The notes: generated by a model not told the origin, from the sequence alone. A DNA stretch of 64,000 bases from Lishizhenia tianjinensis (GCF_900116425.1 NZ_FPAS01000001.1:744001-808000), one strand, 5' to 3'. Positions 9,514 through 18,479 are shown, counted from the stretch's first letter. A program made the numbers and translations.

Positions 9514-12231
9514 TTATTTCGTACTACCTTCCACAAACGTTAAAATACTTTCTTTCGCCTCTTTTTGATTCTGTTTCCAATAACTGTAGCGCAAAGGAAA
9601 AGTTTCAATACCCGATCTTTTTAAGGTTTGGTACCTTTCTAGGCTAAAAGCTCCTTTGAATTTTCCGGGATATCCAATCAAATCAATGAAATAACTGCGT
9701 GCATCCTTCACCACCAAAACATCCAACAAACTTCCAGCTACGGGAAAAGAAGTATACACCTGCCCGAGTTTTCTACTTTCAATAAAACTTTGTACTTCAC
9801 GCTGAAATTCATCTTTCATGTCATCCCTTGTACTCTGTATATGCTGTTCTTTAAGATGTCTGATGTATTTAGCGATATAATCATCCTTTTTAAACACGTG
9901 TTCTTGCAGAGAATGAATGACGTATTGAAAAGATTTCGCTCGCGTAATAGCTACATTGAAAACTTCTGCTTTATTGAGGTGTAAAAAGGCGGAACTATGG
10001 GATGTGTCATCTACAACCACACTCATAATCACAATATCGCGCTCCGATCCTTGAAATTGATAGGGCGTACCACAGAAAAGCTTGAATTGCTTCATCTCCT
10101 CTATAGAAAACTCATCTTTTAATACGCGCTGTATAGCCTTAACCTGGACAGAAAAAGGTGAAATAACACCTATACTGGGTGGTGCTTGTAAACCTTTATA
10201 ACGAAGCGTAATTTCTTTTAACAAAGACCTAACCCTCTCTACCTCTTGTTCATTGACTCCTTCTTTGTTTCTTACTCCTTTAAGGTCTATAAGTTGAATG
10301 TTTTGCTCTCTTATATATGAAGGAGTTGATTTTATCACCTTCAACAATCCTTCATAGAAATGATCATTGCTAAAAGAAATAATGGACGGGGTTGACCTAA
10401 AATGTTCCTGTAAAAAACTCAATTGATTTTGAGAATGTAACTGGTGAACAAATAAATCCAAGACACTTCTCCCCCTATAGTCTAAGATTTTACTTTCAGT
10501 TAGTTCATACACCCTCCTTAAATTTTCTTGTGCATTTTTGGAAACAAAAGAATAATGCTTCAATTGATTAGGATCACCAACCACGACTGCTCTTTTGGCC
10601 CTGTACAAAGCCGGTAATGCTGTTGCAATATCACACTGGGTTGCTTCATCAATAATCACAAAGTCAAAGGCATTTTTTTGTAAGGGAAGTACGCTGTTTA
10701 GTTCTCCCAAATTTACGAGCCATAAAGGAAAAACTTTTAAAAGCTTTTCACTGTCTAACTGCTCCATTGCACTTTTCAACTGCGTAAAATTACTTTGATC
10801 TAATGCGTTGTAAAAGTTCGATAATACCTTTCTATGTTTAGAGATATTCTCACTTTTAAGTTCGGCTAATTTGAGTCGTGTAAATTCTTTAAGATTACTA
10901 TTAATGCGAAGATTTACCTGTTCTATCTTTTCTTGTAATCGCTGAATTTTTGCACCCGATAAAAAGGGACTTTCCAAATACAATTTCCGCCATTTACTCT
11001 TCCACCCTCCTAGTCCTTCTAAGTTAATCTTACAAAGCTCAAGTTCTCTTTCAACCTCTGTTTTAAAACTTTTTTCAAGTGTTTCCTTATTCCTGTATAA
11101 CCCCTTTAAGTTATAATCGCTACTATTTCCTTCATGCTTTCTATAAACACCATTCAAATAGCGCTTTAAACGAAACATTAAACTTCTCCTATACCGCGGT
11201 GAGGATGTATTCACCATGTAATCCTCCAGTTGAAATTCACGCGTTAACATCTCTCTTAAAACATCAACGGCTTGTTTACTCTTAGATACAAGCAATACAC
11301 TCTTATCATTTAAAAGTATATCCACAACCAAATTACTTATGGTATAGCTCTTACCCGTTCCAGGTGGACCAATAATTACAGAATTTGTAAAAGTAGAAGC
11401 GTTTAACACTGCTTTATTTTGCTCATCATTCAAACGCGTGGAAGCATAGTTATTATCCAAAGCAACGAGTGCCTTATCCTCTCCATTTAAGATATCTTCT
11501 AAACATGAACTCCACGTATTTAAGTTCTGCATAGATTCCAAATCATGCGAAACCTTTAAGCTATTGAGTGATTTATTCGCCACCACCGTGCATGCACCTG
11601 GTACAAATTTTAACCCTTCAATTTTCCCCTCAGAAAAGCTTCTACTTATTTTTTGTCTACTCCATACTTTAGGCATGAAAAGAAGCTCCTCCATTTCACA
11701 GCCTGTAAAATACCTGTCGAGCAAGGCAAACCATTGGTCAGACAAAATATCATTGGAATTTAACTTTAAAAACAAGGACTTTTCAAAATCATGTTTTGCA
11801 CCTGCATATTTCTCAGTTAATTTAGACAACACAGCAGGGTTAATCACACAGTTTTCGCGAGAAATCTGTAAATAACTCAAGTCCTCCTTATCTATAATTT
11901 CTGCTGGAAATAAAAGCAAAGGCGCAACCAATCGCTTGTCCTTTAACCATTCATTTTCCTGATATCCCAACAAATAAATAAAACCATAAAAGAGTTGGGT
12001 TTCCAAAGCATTAAAGCTTAGTTCTTTTTTTAACTCTTCAATTTTTGGCTGATGATAGGGTATCAATGGAAGCACCTCGTGTATCAATGCTTCTTCTCTG
12101 GTTTCAAACCACTTAAATTTATACTTCGTAGATAAAACATTATCTACCTGGAGAATTTGGTTATCCAATTGATAACAATCCTTGAGATAGGCGTAAAAAT
12201 CTTTGGGTTTAAACATAATACTAACTTGCAT
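9514..12231 (-). CDS. Superfamily 1 (Upf1/DNA2-like) helicase with possible C-terminal nuclease domain
   Basis: This encodes 905 residues. Helicase motifs are clear: Q-motif-like ARG/NDEQNKAV near 270, Walker A GPPGTGKS at about 288-295, motif Ia LLVSKSKQAVDVL, Walker B IIDEAT at about 526-531, motif III GDPNQL about 552-557, motif IV QEHFRS, motif V YQFQGSERDIV and motif VI NVAITRAK. A long helical insertion with coiled-coil character (about 330-520) separates motifs Ia and II. The last ~110 residues (EFQREVQSFIESRK...GSLLDVLVV...YFIDLIGYPG...RSGIETFPLRYSYW) resemble the small restriction-endonuclease-like module often fused to such helicases; the catalytic residues are not certain. GTG 12234, ATG 12231 and ATG 12216 are possible starts. 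The gene stands alone. Nucleic acid unwinding is secure; a defence role is inference. Confidence 0.8.
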   Translation of the reverse strand: MQVSIMFKPKDFYAYLKDCYQLDNQILQVDNVLSTKYKFKWFETREEALIHEVLPLIPYHQPKIEELKKELSFNALETQLFYGFIYLLGYQENEWLKDKRLVAPLLLFPAEIIDKEDLSYLQISRENCVINPAVLSKLTEKYAGAKHDFEKSLFLKLNSNDILSDQWFALLDRYFTGCEMEELLFMPKVWSRQKISRSFSEGKIEGLKFVPGACTVVANKSLNSLKVSHDLESMQNLNTWSSCLEDILNGEDKALVALDNNYASTRLNDEQNKAVLNASTFTNSVIIGPPGTGKSYTISNLVVDILLNDKSVLLVSKSKQAVDVLREMLTREFQLEDYMVNTSSPRYRRSLMFRLKRYLNGVYRKHEGNSSDYNLKGLYRNKETLEKSFKTEVERELELCKINLEGLGGWKSKWRKLYLESPFLSGAKIQRLQEKIEQVNLRINSNLKEFTRLKLAELKSENISKHRKVLSNFYNALDQSNFTQLKSAMEQLDSEKLLKVFPLWLVNLGELNSVLPLQKNAFDFVIIDEATQCDIATALPALYRAKRAVVVGDPNQLKHYSFVSKNAQENLRRVYELTESKILDYRGRSVLDLFVHQLHSQNQLSFLQEHFRSTPSIISFSNDHFYEGLLKVIKSTPSYIREQNIQLIDLKGVRNKEGVNEQEVERVRSLLKEITLRYKGLQAPPSIGVISPFSVQVKAIQRVLKDEFSIEEMKQFKLFCGTPYQFQGSERDIVIMSVVVDDTSHSSAFLHLNKAEVFNVAITRAKSFQYVIHSLQEHVFKKDDYIAKYIRHLKEQHIQSTRDDMKDEFQREVQSFIESRKLGQVYTSFPVAGSLLDVLVVKDARSYFIDLIGYPGKFKGAFSLERYQTLKRSGIETFPLRYSYWKQNQKEAKESILTFVEGSTK

Positions 12232-12358
12232 CACGAAAATAAAAATATAATCACTTTCCCCCTTGCAAACAAAGAATAAACCTTTATGGAGGCAACCCTA
12301 CGCCCCTGTGCACCATCTATATAAAAACACTATATTTAGTTAAACCAAAACTATTACT

Positions 12359-13519
12359 ATGAAAAAAACACTTGTACTTGCCCTAAGTCTTGGACTCGTT
12401 TTTCTTACTGCGTGTAAAAAGGAAATAGAAAAAGAAAGCGGCATAGAGGATGCTGGTAGAGTTACCGGTACCATTACGGCCCCAAACAATGTAACCACCA
12501 TACCCAACGCCCTACTTTTCATAGATTACGAAGGTGAAATTTATTACACCTATACAGATTCTAAAGGTTATTTCGAATTAGATGCTCCTGATGGTAAGCA
12601 CACGCTACATGTGCAAACGGGTGATGGATCCATCTTTAGAAACCAAACAGAAATAGAAATCAACGAAGGTAAAATTGTAGAAATCAACAACGCTGACTTA
12701 CGCTTAACTCAAGCCGCAAGCATCGCTTATGTTCCCGGAAACTACGATGAAATTGAAGCCATTTTAACCACGCTCGGTTACAATGCTACCCAAATTTCGC
12801 AACAAGATTTAGAAAACATCAACACCCTCTTAAACTACGATGCTCTTTTTATCAATTGCGCTTCAAGCTCTGCCAACATTACCCCAACGGCATGTCAAAA
12901 CCTAAATTCCTACGCCCTTAATGGTAACTCCATCTATGTGTCAGACTGGGCCGTGGCTTATCTCATCGGAACCAACACAGGGAACTGTGCAAATGCTCGC
13001 CCAGGTGGGTTTATCCAAGATAATCTTTTGTGTACTACCAAGAGTGGAACTACGGGACTTGTAAACAATTGCGTAATCAATAACACTGCACTCTCTACCT
13101 ATATCGGCACCTCTTCTGTAGATATAGATTTTGATTTAGGAAGCTGGGAAGAGATTCAAAACCTCGACAATACCTTCTGGGAAACCCTAGTGAGTTCACC
13201 TGCTGGAGATCCTTTGATGATACGCACGCAGGTTTTTGACACCACACACAGCGATTACCCAAGTGGAGTTTCAAACAATGGAAATAACGGTCAGTGGGTA
13301 ACCATTTGCCACATTCCTCCAGGAAATCCAAACAATCCCATTACCATTACAATCAATGCCAATGCACTGCAAACTCACTTGAACCACGGAGACAACATTG
13401 GCCCTTGTTCAGGTTCTGCAAGCGGAAACATATTATATACAGCCTTCCACAATCACCCGGGTGGTAACAATAACCCGCAAATGGAAGACATCATGGAATG
13501 GGTGATTCTTAACATGTAA
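12359..13519 (+). CDS. Lipoprotein with carboxypeptidase-like domain and ThuA/amidotransferase-like domain interrupted by a CHIPPGNP module
   Basis: This encodes 386 residues. The lipobox LTAC puts the lipidated Cys at 19. Residues 33-115 are a carboxypeptidase regulatory-like beta-sandwich (VTGTITAPNNVTTIPNALLF...YFELDAPDGKHTLHV). Residues 120-300 (SIAYVPGNYDEIEAILTTLGY...YDALFINCAS...VSDWA) look like a ThuA / glutamine-amidotransferase fold. That fold seems to resume at 357-386 with ILYTAFHNHPGG and EDIMEWVIL. Between them, at 317-350, sits a Cys-bounded insert (CHIPPGNP...HLNHGD...GPC), a motif I know from many secreted bacterial proteins. No catalytic triad is evident. It is probably anchored in the periplasm or outer membrane; its function is unknown. 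It forms its own transcription unit, closed by a terminator. Confidence 0.75.
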   Translation: MKKTLVLALSLGLVFLTACKKEIEKESGIEDAGRVTGTITAPNNVTTIPNALLFIDYEGEIYYTYTDSKGYFELDAPDGKHTLHVQTGDGSIFRNQTEIEINEGKIVEINNADLRLTQAASIAYVPGNYDEIEAILTTLGYNATQISQQDLENINTLLNYDALFINCASSSANITPTACQNLNSYALNGNSIYVSDWAVAYLIGTNTGNCANARPGGFIQDNLLCTTKSGTTGLVNNCVINNTALSTYIGTSSVDIDFDLGSWEEIQNLDNTFWETLVSSPAGDPLMIRTQVFDTTHSDYPSGVSNNGNNGQWVTICHIPPGNPNNPITITINANALQTHLNHGDNIGPCSGSASGNILYTAFHNHPGGNNNPQMEDIMEWVILNM

Positions 13520-13539
13520 GCAACAATAACCAATATCAG

Positions 13540-13582
13540 AACTCCTCTTTAGCTTCAAGTTAGAGAGGAGTTTTCTTTTTTT
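13540..13582 (+). terminator. Rho-independent terminator
   Basis: The stem AACTCCTCT (13540-13548) / AGAGGAGTT (13564-13572) is followed by a T-rich run. Confidence 0.75.
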
Positions 13583-13825
13583 GTAGTGACAAACACCCCA
13601 AAAATCTTGGGGTCGGGCTATCCCTCCTAGTCCTCTTCCAAAACACCTTTCTAAACAAGCTGCTCAAAAGCTTCTGCCGTCGCTTTCACCAGCTTTTTAT
13701 CAATGCTGTTTTGTTTTGCGGGCTATTCGTACTATCCCTATTTGATTATTCATTTTGTCGTTTCAAAAACACTCTCCTCTTGTATACTACAAAAAAGCTA
13801 TGTTTGATTTTCTTACTTTTGTAAC
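13583..13825. other. Non-coding stretch with a CCCCAA hairpin and a possible gene remnant
   Basis: Holds the hairpin ACCCCAA (13595-13601) / TTGGGGT (13607-13613), close in sequence to the hairpins repeated at 18.7-19.4 kb. On the minus strand, 13651-13722 reads as a 23-residue tail ending in a stop (ATAEAFEQLV at the end), which looks like the leftover 3' end of a lost gene. The promoter of the AraC gene lies at the right edge. Confidence 0.35.
13814..13821 (+). promoter_or_regulatory. Promoter -7 element of the AraC-type gene
   Basis: TACTTTTG matches the Bacteroidota -7 consensus TAnnTTTG exactly and ends only 4 bases before the ATG at 13826, so the transcript would have almost no leader. 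No convincing -33 TTG is placed at 19-21 bases. Confidence 0.5.
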
Positions 13826-14704
13826 ATGGAAAAGCAAAGAATTAAAGAAAGAGTTGCCTATAACAATGAATTAAAATTGAAGGGATTCAATGTATTCAAT
13901 ATTGAAGAAGACAATAAAGCTACTTTAAATTATAGTCGTAAAGACTTCTATAAAATTTGCTTAACCACAGGCCAGAGTAATATACACTATGCTGATAGAA
14001 CTTACGAACAAGAAGGTAGTATACTCTTCTTTGGAAACCCGCACATTCCTTATTCATGGGAAACCATAAGTTCTAGATACCAAGGCTATACTTGTTTGTT
14101 TACAGAAGACTTTTTAAATAAACACGAAAAATCCGAGAGCTTACTTCAATCTCCTTTCTTTAAGCTTGGCGGTACCCCCATCTTAAACATCTCTGAAGAA
14201 CAACGTTTGTTTTTAAATCAACTTTTCAAGCGTATGATTTCCGAACAAGCCTCTGATTATGAACACAAAGACGAACTCATTCGCAACTATATAGAGCTCA
14301 TCATACACGAAGCCTTAAAGATGCAACCTTCAGAACGCATAAAAAAGGAAAACAATGCATCCGAACGCCTAACAACAGTATTCTTTGAACTGCTCGAAAG
14401 ACAATTCCCTATTGAAAATGCCGAACACCCCCTTCAACTTAAAAGTGCACAAGATTACGCCAACGGCCTAGCTGTGCACGTCAACTCTCTCAATAGAGCC
14501 GTAAAAACAGTAACGGGTAAATCTACCAGCACACTCATACAAGAGCGTATTGCTAGCGAAGCTAAAGCACTCCTGCAACACACCAATTGGAACATTGCAG
14601 AAATAGGTTTTGCTTTAGGTTTTGAATATCCTACCTATTTCAACAACTTTTTTAAAAAACTTACCGGTACAACACCAAAATCTCATAGAGTAGAACATGT
14701 TTGA
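13826..14704 (+). CDS. AraC-family transcriptional regulator
   Basis: This encodes 292 residues. The N-terminal ~160 residues are a cupin-like sensory domain (SILFFGNPHIPYSWE fits the ligand-binding barrel of the AraC family). The C-terminal ~100 residues hold the double helix-turn-helix: SAQDYANGLAVHVNSLNRAVKTVTGKS is the first, and IAEIGFALGFEYPTYFNNFFKKLTGTTPKSHR matches the family signature of the second. It lies just upstream of, and in the same direction as, the cupin / hydrolase / cupin / DUF2255 / aldo-keto reductase genes, and is the likely activator of that operon. The inducer is unknown. Its own promoter element sits immediately before the start codon. Confidence 0.9.
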   Translation: MEKQRIKERVAYNNELKLKGFNVFNIEEDNKATLNYSRKDFYKICLTTGQSNIHYADRTYEQEGSILFFGNPHIPYSWETISSRYQGYTCLFTEDFLNKHEKSESLLQSPFFKLGGTPILNISEEQRLFLNQLFKRMISEQASDYEHKDELIRNYIELIIHEALKMQPSERIKKENNASERLTTVFFELLERQFPIENAEHPLQLKSAQDYANGLAVHVNSLNRAVKTVTGKSTSTLIQERIASEAKALLQHTNWNIAEIGFALGFEYPTYFNNFFKKLTGTTPKSHRVEHV

Positions 14705-14756
14705 TTTTTATAATTTTTGATTTGATTTTCTTTACCACCTCCCCTCCCTTTCCCTG

Positions 14757-14764
14757 TAAATTTG
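14757..14764 (+). promoter_or_regulatory. Promoter -7 element of the cupin/AKR operon
   Basis: TAAATTTG is a perfect TAnnTTTG, 30 bases before the ATG at 14795. The -33 position (TTTACC at 14731) is imperfect, as expected of a promoter that needs an AraC-type activator. Confidence 0.55.
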
Positions 14765-14794
14765 CAAGTAAGCTTAAAACAATACTTGTAAACA

Positions 14795-15295
14795 ATGAAA
14801 GGGAAAATCAAATACATCACACTACTTGCACTTATCATTGGTGCATGTACACATCAAAAAGAAGAAACAAATATTTCTACTGACAAACATGCTTCAGTAG
14901 CTCAACATGAAGACATTTGGCCACTCGGTCAAAAAGGAAGTGCTGAATTTTTCACCGGTGATGCCTACCATTATCCACTACATGCTCCAGACAGTATCTA
15001 CAATTCCCTTGTAGGAAATGTAGTCTTCCATCCAACAGCCAGAAGCAACTGGCATACACATCCAGGTGGACAAATATTAATCATTACTGCCGGTAAAGGT
15101 TACCATCAAATCGAAGGTCAACCCGTTGATACGCTGCACAAAGGAGACGTAGTTCACTGTCCACCCAACACCCGCCATTGGCATGGCGCTGCACCAGACA
15201 GTAGTTTATACCAAATGTACATCGTTCCCAAAACGGACTTAGGTATTGTAAACTGGCAAGAAGTCGTGACAGATAAAGAATATTACCAACAATAA
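14795..15295 (+). CDS. Periplasmic cupin lipoprotein
   Basis: This encodes 166 residues. The lipoprotein signal MKGKIKYITLLALIIGAC has the lipidated Cys at 18. The cupin core is intact: motif 1 WHTHPGGQILIITAGKGY provides the first metal His residues, and motif 2 GDVVHCPPNTRHWHGA provides the last His. Such small cupins bind a metal and act as isomerases, dioxygenases or sugar-binding proteins; substrate not predictable. It is a paralogue of the cytosolic cupin encoded two genes downstream (same WHTHP...HWHGA frame), so one operon makes a membrane-anchored and a soluble version. First gene of the operon. Confidence 0.85.
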   Translation: MKGKIKYITLLALIIGACTHQKEETNISTDKHASVAQHEDIWPLGQKGSAEFFTGDAYHYPLHAPDSIYNSLVGNVVFHPTARSNWHTHPGGQILIITAGKGYHQIEGQPVDTLHKGDVVHCPPNTRHWHGAAPDSSLYQMYIVPKTDLGIVNWQEVVTDKEYYQQ

Positions 15296-15307
15296 ACACA
15301 TCAAAAA

Positions 15308-16402
15308 ATGAAAAAACAACTTCTCATTTTATCTGCAAGTTTATTTGCCTTAGGCGCTTGCACAGAAAATAAAACGAAGCCATCAACCCCAGCTATAAAA
15401 GAAGAACAAGAAAATAAAACAACAGAAAACATGACAACAACAGTAGAACATTACACCTTTGAATTAAACGAAAATGTAAACAGAGCAAAAGTAAAATTCA
15501 CCAACCGTTACGGTATAGAATTAACAGGTGACTTATACACACCTAAAAACAGATCAGAGAAAATGCCAGCTATTGCTTTAAGTGGACCTTACGGAGCGGT
15601 AAAAGAACAAGCTTCTGGATTCTACGCCAACGAAATGGCCGCTAGAGGTTTTGTAACCATTGCTTTTGATCCATCATTTACAGGTGAAAGTGGTGGAAAT
15701 GTAAGAAATGTGTCTTCTCCAGATATCAACACAGAAGATTTAAACGCAGCGATAGATTTCCTTGGAACATTAAACTATGTGGATAAAGAAAATGTAGGTA
15801 TGATAGGTATCTGTGGCTTTGGTGGTTTTGCCTTAAACGCAGCTGCTGTAGACAAAAGAATTAAAGCGGTTGCTGTAGCGAGTATGTACGATATGTCGCG
15901 CGTTACCGCTCAAGGATACTTCGACAGCATGAAGGAAGAAGAACGCCAACAAATGCTAAAACAACTGAGTCTACAACGTTGGGCAGATGCTGAAAACGGT
16001 GAGCCTGCATTAGGACAACAAGGTTTACCAGAAGCAGATCAGTTGACGGGAGAAGAGCCAGAATTTGTTCAAGGTTATGTAAACTACTACAAAACAGACA
16101 GAGGATTCCATCCACGATCTATCAACTCAAACGGAGCTTGGACGGTTACTACACCTATTTCTTTAATGAATATGCCTATTTTAACTTATATTAAAGAGAT
16201 AGCTCCAAGACCAGTATTAATCATTGCCGGTGAAAATGCACACTCACGTTATTTTAGTGAAGACGCATACAAAGCAGCTAACGAACCCAAAGAATTGGTC
16301 ATCATTAAAGATGCGGTACACACCGATTTATACGATGGAGGTAAGAACAACTACATTCCTTTCAGTAAAATCGAAGGATTCTTTAATGAGAACTTAAAAT
16401 AA
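15308..16402 (+). CDS. Alpha/beta-hydrolase-fold lipoprotein with atypical nucleophile elbow
   Basis: This encodes 364 residues, with lipoprotein signal [18 protein letters not shown] (Cys 18). From about residue 60 it has a dienelactone-hydrolase-like alpha/beta fold: a strand-turn [24 protein letters not shown], and the elbow [21 protein letters not shown] at 167-187. The usual G-x-S-x-G serine is missing; C169 or no nucleophile remains. The C-terminal His region HTDLYD (about 340) is kept. Either it is a Cys-dependent hydrolase or a non-classical enzyme. The start follows 9 bases after the cupin gene. Periplasmic location is predicted from the lipobox. Confidence 0.8.
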   Translation: MKKQLLILSASLFALGACTENKTKPSTPAIKEEQENKTTENMTTTVEHYTFELNENVNRAKVKFTNRYGIELTGDLYTPKNRSEKMPAIALSGPYGAVKEQASGFYANEMAARGFVTIAFDPSFTGESGGNVRNVSSPDINTEDLNAAIDFLGTLNYVDKENVGMIGICGFGGFALNAAAVDKRIKAVAVASMYDMSRVTAQGYFDSMKEEERQQMLKQLSLQRWADAENGEPALGQQGLPEADQLTGEEPEFVQGYVNYYKTDRGFHPRSINSNGAWTVTTPISLMNMPILTYIKEIAPRPVLIIAGENAHSRYFSEDAYKAANEPKELVIIKDAVHTDLYDGGKNNYIPFSKIEGFFNENLK

Positions 16403-16415
16403 AACACTCAATAGT

Positions 16416-16814
16416 ATGGAAATCACTAAAAACGGAATAATACCCTCTATGGAAGGACCAAAAGAATGGTTTACAGGATCTGTAAGAATCGATCCATTAT
16501 TCCCACAAAAAGAAGGAGCGAAAGCCAGTGGTGCTTTAGTAACTTTTGAACCTGGAGCAAGAACAGCATGGCACACACACCCAGTTGGACAAACACTTAT
16601 CGTACAATCCGGATTAGGATGGGTACAAAGAGAAGGCGGCCCTATAGAAGAAATAAAACCAGGAGACGTAGTTTGGTTCGAAGCAGGAGAAAAGCACTGG
16701 CATGGTGCCTCAGCTAAAAAAGCCATGAGTCATATAGCTATACAAGAAGAATTAGATGGTAGTGCAGTGACTTGGTTAGAACATGTTACGGATGAACAAT
16801 ACACTCAAAAATAA
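16416..16814 (+). CDS. Cytosolic cupin-domain protein
   Basis: This encodes 132 residues with no signal peptide. Cupin motif 1 ([20 protein letters not shown]) and motif 2 ([16 protein letters not shown]) carry the expected metal-binding His and Glu/Gln positions. It resembles the (R)-mandelonitrile-lyase-like / carboxymuconolactone-associated small cupins often found with aldo/keto reductases. It lies 13 bases after the hydrolase gene and shares one base with the next gene (TAATG), so all are co-translated. Confidence 0.85.
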   Translation: MEITKNGIIPSMEGPKEWFTGSVRIDPLFPQKEGAKASGALVTFEPGARTAWHTHPVGQTLIVQSGLGWVQREGGPIEEIKPGDVVWFEAGEKHWHGASAKKAMSHIAIQEELDGSAVTWLEHVTDEQYTQK

Positions 16815-17194
16815 TGGCAATGACAACGGATATATTAAAGGAAATAGATCAAAAAAATGATTTACACATAGCTCCCTACAAATCCGATGGGAAAACAACA
16901 GGGACCCCTACTTGGATTTGGGAGGTTTTGGTAAACGGTAATTTATATGTTAGAGCCTATAATGGAAAAACTTCTCGTTGGTATCAATCTGCCCTGGCTC
17001 AAAAAGCAGGAATAATTAAGGCTGCTGGTAAAAGTTTTAAAGTAGACTTTCAAGCCATTGTAGACCCTGCACTACTATCCAAAATAGATGAAGCCTATGA
17101 ATATAAATATGCTTCAAGCCCTTACCTCTACCCTATGGTAAGTCCGCGCACGAAAGCGGCCACAGTATTAATCACTTTAAAAGAAGAAATATGA
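16814..17194 (+). CDS. DUF2255 family protein
   Basis: This encodes 126 residues (the start could also be the second ATG at 16823). The pattern LHIAPYKSDGKTTGTPTWIWEVLVNGNLYVRAYNGKTSRWYQSAL followed by DEAYEYKYASSPYL and MVSPRTKAATVLI fits DUF2255, small beta-barrel proteins usually encoded beside oxidoreductases. Function unknown; flavin or substrate binding is only a guess. Its TGA overlaps the ATG of the aldo/keto reductase gene (ATGA at 17191-17194). Confidence 0.75.
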   Translation: MAMTTDILKEIDQKNDLHIAPYKSDGKTTGTPTWIWEVLVNGNLYVRAYNGKTSRWYQSALAQKAGIIKAAGKSFKVDFQAIVDPALLSKIDEAYEYKYASSPYLYPMVSPRTKAATVLITLKEEI

Positions 17195-18051
17195 TCTTAC
17201 AAGAAAAATATACCCTTTCAAACGGGGTACAAATACCAAAATTAGGTTTAGGAACATGGTTTATCGACAACGAAACTGTTCCTCAAGCCATTCAAGAAGC
17301 TGTAAAACTAGGATATAGACATATAGATACAGCTCAAGCCTATCAAAACGAAGAAGGTGTGGGAGAAGGAATAAAAAAAGCTGGAGTTGCCAGAGAAGAA
17401 TTATTCATTACTACTAAACTAGCTGCAGAAATAAAAAGCTACGACGAGGCTACTAAAGCAATCGATGAATCATTAGATAAACTAGGTTTAGAATACATAG
17501 ATTTAATGATCATTCACAGTCCAAAGCCATGGATGGAGTACCATGAAGAAGACAGACATTTTGACGGTAATATTGAAGCGTGGAGAGCTTTAGAAGATGC
17601 CTACAAAGCAGGAAAGATCAAAGCCATTGGTTTATCTAACTTTAAGCAAGAAGATGTTTCAAACATATTAAAAAACTGTACTATAGAACCTATGGTGAAC
17701 CAAATATTGGCACACATCACCAATACACCGAAAGCATTAATTCAATACTGTAAAGACAACAACATCTTGGTACAAGCCTATTCACCTATTGGTCATGGTG
17801 AGTTATTAAAAAATGAAGCTGTAGGTAGCATAGCGGATAAATATGGAGTGAGTATTCCACAACTAGGTATTCGCTATGATCTACAACTTGGATTACTTCC
17901 ATTACCCAAAACAGCTAATCCAAAACATATGGCCAACAATGCTGATGTAGATTTTGAAATTTCAGAAGAGGATATGCACACATTATACAACATGGATCCG
18001 ATCCAAGATTATGGTGAAGCAAGTGTTTTCCCAGTGTATTCTGGTAAGTAA
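17191..18051 (+). CDS. Aldo/keto reductase (AKR family 5-like)
   Basis: This encodes 286 residues. The NADPH-dependent (alpha/beta)8 barrel is shown by LGLGTWFID, HIDTAQAYQNEEGVGEGI, TTKL, DLMIIHSP and IGLSNF. The catalytic tetrad is present: D46, Y51, K76 and H109. The C-terminal LPKTANPKHMANNADVDFEI is the coenzyme 2'-phosphate region (the usual I-P-K-S reads L-P-K-T). It reduces aldehydes or ketones to alcohols in the cytosol. It is the last gene of the AraC-linked operon, translationally coupled to DUF2255 and followed by a strong terminator. Confidence 0.92.
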   Translation: MILQEKYTLSNGVQIPKLGLGTWFIDNETVPQAIQEAVKLGYRHIDTAQAYQNEEGVGEGIKKAGVAREELFITTKLAAEIKSYDEATKAIDESLDKLGLEYIDLMIIHSPKPWMEYHEEDRHFDGNIEAWRALEDAYKAGKIKAIGLSNFKQEDVSNILKNCTIEPMVNQILAHITNTPKALIQYCKDNNILVQAYSPIGHGELLKNEAVGSIADKYGVSIPQLGIRYDLQLGLLPLPKTANPKHMANNADVDFEISEEDMHTLYNMDPIQDYGEASVFPVYSGK

Positions 18052-18122
18052 ATTGAATTGAAAACACATTTCACAACTATTCTTCCGACCTTAAAAGTGA
18101 AATTGTTTTCATCAGAACCTTA

Positions 18123-18155
18123 AAAACCTCAGTCAAAAGACTGAGGTTTTCTACT
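18123..18155 (+). terminator. Rho-independent terminator of the cupin/AKR operon
   Basis: A 12-bp perfect stem AAAACCTCAGTC (18123-18134) / GACTGAGGTTTT (18139-18150) with an AAAA loop and a T-rich tail. Confidence 0.85.
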
Positions 18156-18288
18156 TTCAAAGCTTCATTCTAAAGGAGAAATCCTTACATTTCCATACTT
18201 ACTTACAAACACTCAAAAAAAACTTCATTTTTATTTAATTGAGTATTAACAAGTTGAAAAATAATTTGATTTTTTTCTTCAAAAACGC

Positions 18289-18318
18289 TTGCAGATTCAA
18301 ATAATTGACGTAATTTTG
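18289..18318 (+). promoter_or_regulatory. Promoter of the tRNA-Asp pair
   Basis: TTG (18289-18291), 19 bases, TAATTTTG (18311-18318): an exact Bacteroidota-type promoter, 44 bases before the first tRNA. The rest of the 311-bp gap from 18052 holds only the terminator upstream. Confidence 0.75.
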
Positions 18319-18362
18319 CACCCGTCTCCAAACGAGGAATGACACAAAGAAATAAGAAAAAC

Positions 18363-18440
18363 GGTCTGGTAGTTCAGCTTGGTTAGAATACATGCCTGTC
18401 ACGCATGGGGTCGCGGGTTCGAGTCCCGTCCAGACCGCCA
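18363..18440 (+). tRNA. tRNA-Asp (GTC), copy 1
   Basis: The acceptor stem GGTCTGG pairs with CCAGACC. The anticodon arm CATGC-CTGTCAC-GCATG puts GTC in the middle of the loop. The T arm is GCGGG-TTCGAGT-CCCGT. Discriminator G is followed by CCA in the DNA (18438-18440). Confidence 0.95.
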
Positions 18441-18479
18441 AGACACGAAGTTTAAACGTGTATAAAAAATGAAACAAAC

